A program made the position numbers and the translations under genes. A stretch of DNA of 21,427 nucleotides from the NCBI GenBank assembly GCA_030042915.1, contig JASHYS010000104.1, forward strand, positions 1 through 21,427, written 5' to 3'. The DNA comes from Acidobacteriaceae bacterium (GTDB lineage Bacteria > Acidobacteriota > Terriglobia > Terriglobales > Acidobacteriaceae). Shown piece by piece: positions 17,408 to 21,427 of this stretch (positions are counted from its first letter, which is position 1; the number at the start of each line of letters is the position of its first letter). The notes beneath the pieces are model-generated. The model was not told the DNA's origin, made no database searches, and saw nothing but the letters and a program-made list of their open reading frames with translations.

Positions 17408-19402
17408 CTAAAACTCGCACAAGCTGGTCACGAAGTCCGCAGAGCCGTCGCGAAGCCAGGCATCCAGTTGCGCGGGTTCCTTCAGTTGCTGGCCGCGCAT
17501 GCGCGGCACAATCACGTACTCGCACGCCATTTGCGGGAGGGCCGTCATATCGCCCCACAGCTTTTCAAACTGTGCCACCGGATAGATGTCTTCCTGCCCC
17601 TTGCCCCACCGTTTCTTCACATCTTTGAGCGTGATGTAGGTCGGCATGCGGGCGGCCATGGCGCGGACGGCCGCGGCAACCTTGTCTTGATTCGCCAGGT
17701 CGTCCCTGCTCAACGAAAAGACGCGAAGCAGTGCATCGATGTCGATCCAAAATGTATTGGAGTTGTAATAGGAAAGCCGGAACTCTGTCTCTTCTGAAGG
17801 AAATGCCAGCCCTTCCACAAGACGCATGCGCCCGTCAACGCACGCCAGTCCGCCGCCGCGGTCCTCGACACGGCGCGTCACGACTTCCACCGTCATCGCC
17901 GCCTTGCGTGCTATGTGCCATCCCAGGATGCCGGGATTGAGATCGGTTCCCACCGTGTCTATGTTGTGAACCATGAGGTGCCGTAGCTGGGGCCGCGCAT
18001 CGAGCAGCCTTTTCAGCACGCCGCTGCGCAGAAGGTTCGGCACCTCGAACCAATGTCCTACCGGGTGCAGGCATTGCAAGGGAAGATTATCGGTGTAGTC
18101 GCTGGCCTCACCCGCTTGCTGCGCCCAAGCAATCAGCGCAGCACGCACACTGTCGCGCACCTTTTGCGCCTGGGAGTCAAGCAGCTGCTGCGGCGTTTCT
18201 TCCCATGCAAAATGAAGGTCCCGCACTGTAGGGATCAATCGCAAACCAACACTCTGCCCCGGCGAAAGGTAAAGTGGCCCTGGATATCCGTAATTTCGTT
18301 CACGGCGAAGATGCTCATCGATGGTCCCATGCGTGAGATAACTCGTGGTAATGACATGGGGCACGGTACAGCCGAAGAGCCGTCCGATGCGCCGGCTCTT
18401 TGCCAGATGCACCTCGAGGAAGGTGCGATGTGTTCCCGTCAGGCGGCAGAAAGGGCTAAGCGCTTTCACCACACCCGCGCCTCTCGTCCAGCGGCTACCC
18501 ACACCTCCGCTCAGCGTAACGACCGCTAAGGCTCCGCTTGCCAGCGCAGTTTCTCCCAGCGAACGGTACTTTGCATCGACCCCCTGTCTTGCATCAAGAA
18601 GCTTGTCCGCTGCCGCATCTTCAATTTGCATCAGCGCGGGAAGCCGGTTCTGGGCAAGCCCGATATGACCGGCGCGCAGCTCTGCCCGTATGCGTTCATG
18701 CTGAATCCGATCGAAGCCATTCTGCGTCAGCAAGGAATCCAGTGAGTCGCCGTGCTCCTCGTCGTGATCGCCGCGCGGCAGCAGCCGATCAAGAAGGCCC
18801 CGGCTTCGGTCGCGCGCGCCTGGAACGTCATGGCAGAGAGCGCTGAATCGCTCCAGGTCAGCGCGCTCACAGGCCGACAGCAGACGCTGATCTTTCCTCA
18901 GCATGGCAGGCAGCACGATGTTGTAGTAGCCATCGGGCAAAATCGCAGCGCTGCCGGTTTTGAGCTCTGCGAACGTCCCGCGTTCATTGATGCTGAAGTC
19001 GTAAACAACCGGTTCCATGGCAAAGGCAATGCCACTGGAGAGCCTGCCGCTCACTTCCTTCATCACGGCTTGCAGACGGATTTGCGCTTCCGCCTTGCGT
19101 CGGGGATCGAAAATGAAACCCATTCCACCGCCCGACATGCCTCCCAGCATCCAGAATCCCCAGAAAGCATCTCCGAAGATCCCGCGCACCTCTCTGATAA
19201 GAGTCTCAGTATAAAAATTGCTCGCCCAGGGAATGATGGTTTGAATTGGCCCATCGAAGTTCCTTTGCGTCGCGTTGCCGACTGCACGCACATCCCCTTT
19301 GCGCAGATCCGCGAGAATTTCGTCCAGAATCGTAGATGCCGTCTGGCGAGCGGTCCATTCGGCATCGCAGCGAAGCAGGATGGCGAGCGGTCCATTCGGC
19401 AT
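17408..19402 (-). CDS. C-terminal fragment of a GHMP kinase/UDPGP pyrophosphorylase fusion (frameshifted gene)
   Basis: The frame encodes 664 residues from an in-frame ATG created inside the 37-bp duplication, with no obvious ribosome site, so it may not be translated alone. The first ~150 residues complete the GHMP kinase and include motif 3, [19 protein letters not shown] helical linker follows. From about residue 295 comes a UDPGP-type nucleotidyltransferase, with [20 protein letters not shown] as the nucleotide-binding Gly-rich loop and [19 protein letters not shown] as the sugar/metal loop. UDPGP enzymes join UTP and a sugar-1-phosphate to form a UDP-sugar and pyrophosphate. In the restored protein this half covers residues ~456-1107. 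The sugar is unknown; UDP-sugar or UDP-HexNAc pyrophosphorylase activity is a reasonable expectation. Sequence character and composition match the neighbours, so the break seems recent. Confidence 0.8.
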   Translation of the reverse strand: MPNGPLAILLRCDAEWTARQTASTILDEILADLRKGDVRAVGNATQRNFDGPIQTIIPWASNFYTETLIREVRGIFGDAFWGFWMLGGMSGGGMGFIFDPRRKAEAQIRLQAVMKEVSGRLSSGIAFAMEPVVYDFSINERGTFAELKTGSAAILPDGYYNIVLPAMLRKDQRLLSACERADLERFSALCHDVPGARDRSRGLLDRLLPRGDHDEEHGDSLDSLLTQNGFDRIQHERIRAELRAGHIGLAQNRLPALMQIEDAAADKLLDARQGVDAKYRSLGETALASGALAVVTLSGGVGSRWTRGAGVVKALSPFCRLTGTHRTFLEVHLAKSRRIGRLFGCTVPHVITTSYLTHGTIDEHLRRERNYGYPGPLYLSPGQSVGLRLIPTVRDLHFAWEETPQQLLDSQAQKVRDSVRAALIAWAQQAGEASDYTDNLPLQCLHPVGHWFEVPNLLRSGVLKRLLDARPQLRHLMVHNIDTVGTDLNPGILGWHIARKAAMTVEVVTRRVEDRGGGLACVDGRMRLVEGLAFPSEETEFRLSYYNSNTFWIDIDALLRVFSLSRDDLANQDKVAAAVRAMAARMPTYITLKDVKKRWGKGQEDIYPVAQFEKLWGDMTALPQMACEYVIVPRMRGQQLKEPAQLDAWLRDGSADFVTSLCEF

Positions 19403-20768
19403 CGCAGCGAAGCAGGTATCTCTCGGTCACCATCTCCAGAATGGGTCCAACATCCTGTGCCATTCCGCCGTGCACGAGAACGAGGCTTTCCTGCAGTCGC
19501 CGGCGGGTCTCTTCGCTGACTTCGGCCTCGGTGAGAGTGCGGTGATTGGGCAGCAATCTGCCACGGCTGATGCCGAATTCAGGATCGCCCTCGCCTGCCT
19601 GCACTCCTTGGATGAGTTTGACTCCCGGCCACACGCCTCCTGAGTCCTGCCATCCGCCCCCTGACCCTCCCAACCACTCACCGAGAATGGCGCGCGCCGC
19701 CACAACGCGGCGCTCCGCCTCAGTCAAACAGCCCGCGAGGCATGAAGTCTGGCCAGTCGCGCGCATGCACACAGTAATCAGCGATGCGAGCAATGTAGTA
19801 GAAACCGCCAGCCGCGAACCCTTGGGGATATTGTTCACTTTGCTGACAATCTCAATACCAGCGCCGCTCCCCTGCATTAACTGAGCAAGCAAATCGGCAA
19901 GCGGATGGCCTGAGCCTTCCAATCCGGGCGGCACAATACCCGAAGCGATCACAGCTGCCTTGAGCAATCCAAGATAATCGCGGCCAAAGTCAAAAAGCTC
20001 TCGCAGGCCGCTGATTTCCGTGGTCGCATCCAGATCTACGCTCACCAGGCGGATGATGGGGCGATCGATGACGCGCAGATGGGCTTCGACCGGCGGTCTC
20101 GGTCCATGCACACTCGCTCCATGAATCGCGAGGTCGATAGAGACATTGAGCACGCGCGCCATTTCAGGTAGATCCATGCCCAGAAAAAAAATGTCGCTCC
20201 AGCCACTGTGGCTGAGGTCCATCCGCACAGGCGTGGATTCATGCAGAATCGGATAGGGATCTCCGGGGCCTCGCCTGAGCAGCTCTTTGCGCAAGCGAAG
20301 CGGGTAATCGGCTGGGTGCCCGCTGCGAAACATCCACTGATTGCCGCGCACCGAGCGCACGCTGCGCCTTACCTGGTCGGCAAGCGTCTGGAAGGCGAGC
20401 CCGCGATAAGCCGATGAAAGCGCGCTCGAGAGTCCGTCGCTCGGCCCCTCGGCGGTCTGAGCCGCCAGGAAGATTGCAATGGCCTCTTCATATCGCCGGC
20501 TCAGCAATTTCTCGTAACCGGCAAAGGGTATCAGCGCTCTGCCGATTCCAATCTCCCGCTTGGCCGGCAGATGAAAACGGTGAATCGCATGGAGAAAAAA
20601 AAGTGCTCGAACCCGCTCGTAGAGGTTTTCACTGGAGCGCCTAAGCCCTTCGAGTTGCGATGCTTCCGCCAGCAGCTCGGCCGCGGTAGCGTCGCGGCAA
20701 TATGCGTCGAGAGAGCGGTTACGCAACTCAGGATCAGCGGCCTTGATGATTTTCCAAAGTCCGCTCAC
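19206..20768 (-). CDS. N-terminal fragment of a GHMP sugar kinase/UDPGP fusion, truncated by frameshift
   Basis: Translation probably begins at the GTG at 20768, two bases after the GalU-like stop and 7 bases after GAAAGAGG. The frame runs on upstream, but that part overlaps the other gene and reads like a shadow. Residues ~1-140 are helical. [15 protein letters not shown] (178-192) is the N-terminal GHMP signature seen in fucokinases and heptose kinases. [18 protein letters not shown] (312-329) is the ATP-binding motif 2 region, and [17 protein letters not shown] (366-382) resembles the Gly-rich fucokinase loop. The true sequence ends at about residue 462; the last ~58 residues are out of frame because of the 37-bp duplication, so motif 3 and the pyrophosphorylase half are lost. 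As written, this product should be inactive. Anomeric phosphorylation of a sugar is the expected role of the intact enzyme. Confidence 0.75.
   Translation of the reverse strand: MSGLWKIIKAADPELRNRSLDAYCRDATAAELLAEASQLEGLRRSSENLYERVRALFFLHAIHRFHLPAKREIGIGRALIPFAGYEKLLSRRYEEAIAIFLAAQTAEGPSDGLSSALSSAYRGLAFQTLADQVRRSVRSVRGNQWMFRSGHPADYPLRLRKELLRRGPGDPYPILHESTPVRMDLSHSGWSDIFFLGMDLPEMARVLNVSIDLAIHGASVHGPRPPVEAHLRVIDRPIIRLVSVDLDATTEISGLRELFDFGRDYLGLLKAAVIASGIVPPGLEGSGHPLADLLAQLMQGSGAGIEIVSKVNNIPKGSRLAVSTTLLASLITVCMRATGQTSCLAGCLTEAERRVVAARAILGEWLGGSGGGWQDSGGVWPGVKLIQGVQAGEGDPEFGISRGRLLPNHRTLTEAEVSEETRRRLQESLVLVHGGMAQDVGPILEMVTERYLLRCDAEWTARHPASLRCRMDRSPDGIYDSGRNSRGSAQRGCACSRQRDAKELRWANSNHHSLGEQFLY
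19344..19416. repeat. 37-bp-period direct tandem duplication causing a frameshift
   Basis: Bases 19344-19379 and 19381-19416 are identical over 36 bases, separated by one A. The period of 37 is not a multiple of three and shifts the minus-strand reading frame by one. Removing one period joins [15 protein letters not shown] directly to [14 protein letters not shown] and gives an open frame of exactly 1108 codons from 20768 to 17408. Confidence 0.95.
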
Positions 20769-20770
20769 GC

Positions 20771-21427
20771 TCAGGCCTCTTTCGCAGACAACATCTCGCG
20801 AACAGCCAAAACATTGAGCAGCTGATTGAGAACTTCGTCGCGGTCCTGCCCGCTCAGTGCCAGGGCCAGTTGTGCGGTAAACAGGCCATATTTCACTCCT
20901 ACATCGAAACGCTGCCCTGCCTGAACCATGGCCAGATATTGCTCGCGCTGTGCCAGCACGGCAAGCGCGGAAGAAAGACTTGGCCGCGCCGCTGGTGACT
21001 CCGACAAAAATGCAGAGAGAATTTCGAAGACCGCCGGCGTGAGCACGTGCATCCCATAAAAACAAAGGTATTGGCCACCGCGCAGGCCGGGAACAATCAG
21101 GCTCTGCTCGGCTTCGGTCGGTGACGGCTTCTCCAGGACCGTATCCACACGATAGAAGCCCGGCTTGCCCGGCAACGGCTGCCCTCCGACAGTGCCGTAA
21201 AAAGGCAACAGAGCTTCTCGCGTCACCTGCACGGCCGAGATAGCACACCCTTCAACCGATGCCGCTTCCACCAGCCGCTTTGCGGCTCCGCTCGATTCCG
21301 CACCAACGTAAATATGATCGCCAACGAAATGGAGAAACGGCTCGTCCTTGACGAAACTCTGGGCGCACGCCACAGCATGCGCATAGCCTCGCGCTTCCTT
21401 CTGTTGCACAAAGGTCAGGTGCGCTCC
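20771..21427 (-). CDS. GalU-like nucleotidyltransferase, N-terminus beyond the window end
   Basis: The frame is open to the last base; 218 C-terminal residues are visible, so the GTG at 21409 is not the real start. The visible part begins at [19 protein letters not shown], the strand and loop after the nucleotide site of GalU-type enzymes. [10 protein letters not shown] corresponds to the metal-binding Asp region, and [16 protein letters not shown] is the characteristic VEKP segment, followed by [15 protein letters not shown] and a C-terminal RFDVGVKYG strand. GalU enzymes make UDP-glucose from UTP and glucose-1-phosphate; here the end of the protein departs from classical GalU (no GEIQLTDA), so the sugar may differ. 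The stop is 2 bases before the GTG of the kinase/pyrophosphorylase gene, so translation of the two is probably coupled. Confidence 0.75.
   Translation of the reverse strand, partial: GAHLTFVQQKEARGYAHAVACAQSFVKDEPFLHFVGDHIYVGAESSGAAKRLVEAASVEGCAISAVQVTREALLPFYGTVGGQPLPGKPGFYRVDTVLEKPSPTEAEQSLIVPGLRGGQYLCFYGMHVLTPAVFEILSAFLSESPAARPSLSSALAVLAQREQYLAMVQAGQRFDVGVKYGLFTAQLALALSGQDRDEVLNQLLNVLAVREMLSAKEA
20776..20782 (-). promoter_or_regulatory. Ribosome binding site for the GTG start at 20768
   Basis: AAAGAGG on the minus strand lies inside the last codons of the GalU-like gene, 7 bases before GTG. It supports a GTG start and translational coupling of the two genes. Confidence 0.45.

Noticed and set aside
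17408..20768. Two independent adjacent genes (a kinase and a pyrophosphorylase)
   Set aside because: The frames overlap exactly at the 37-bp duplication, the GHMP kinase motifs are divided between them, and deleting one repeat unit gives one continuous frame.
20769..21248. Extension of the kinase frame upstream to 21248
   Set aside because: It overlaps the GalU-like gene completely and reads as low-complexity Arg/Ala/Gly shadow; the GTG at 20768 has a ribosome site and fits the family.
1..21427. tRNA, rRNA, CRISPR array, insertion sequence or prophage genes
   Set aside because: No cloverleaf, spaced repeats, transposase motif or terminal inverted repeats were recognised by eye; the only direct repeat noticed is the 37-bp duplication.

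Overview
The window looks like a chromosomal segment from an acidobacterium (Acidobacteriota, Terriglobia-like). The reasons are a VWFA-related protein of the type expanded in that phylum with its typical C-terminal module, a Gln-rich DUF4175-like C-terminus, evenly high G+C, and Tat-exported carbohydrate-active enzymes. No rRNA, tRNA, CRISPR array, insertion sequence or phage gene was seen. The assignment rests on protein character only.

Layout. Plus strand, 1-7109: the 3' end of a Gln-rich coiled-coil protein (2-1576), a small DUF883/ElaB-type membrane anchor (1788-2054), a Tat-exported GH30 glycosidase with a readable sigma70-type promoter (2472-3962), and a 1000-residue secreted VWFA-related protein (4107-7109). 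Minus strand, 7189-21427, read from right to left: a GalU-like nucleotidyltransferase cut by the window edge; a large GHMP sugar kinase/UDPGP pyrophosphorylase fusion split by a 37-bp tandem duplication; an NAD-type malic enzyme; a SLOG-domain protein with two pairs of transmembrane helices (SLATT-like); a membrane protein with two TrkA-N domains and a RyR-type tail; and a 1390-residue exported protein built on a degenerate UshA-type 5'-nucleotidase scaffold with a beta-rich C-terminus. The two arms converge at about 7110-7188.

How the genes work together (inference). The SLOG-SLATT gene and the TrkA-N/RyR gene are 32 bp apart, and the degenerate nucleotidase follows 64 bp later with a strong Shine-Dalgarno, so the three are probably one transcript. 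SLOG, SLATT, TrkA-N and RyR domains belong to the nucleotide-centred signalling and conflict systems defined by comparative genomics. The cassette could therefore be a nucleotide-gated membrane effector system with an extracytoplasmic pseudo-nucleotidase partner. This is the most novel-looking part of the window.

The GalU-like gene and the kinase/pyrophosphorylase fusion form a nucleotide-sugar unit: kinase to sugar-1-phosphate, then UDP-sugar. In this sequence the fusion is interrupted. Deleting one copy of the 37-bp duplication restores a single continuous 1107-residue frame, so this is either a real recent lesion, a phase-variable state, or an assembly artefact.
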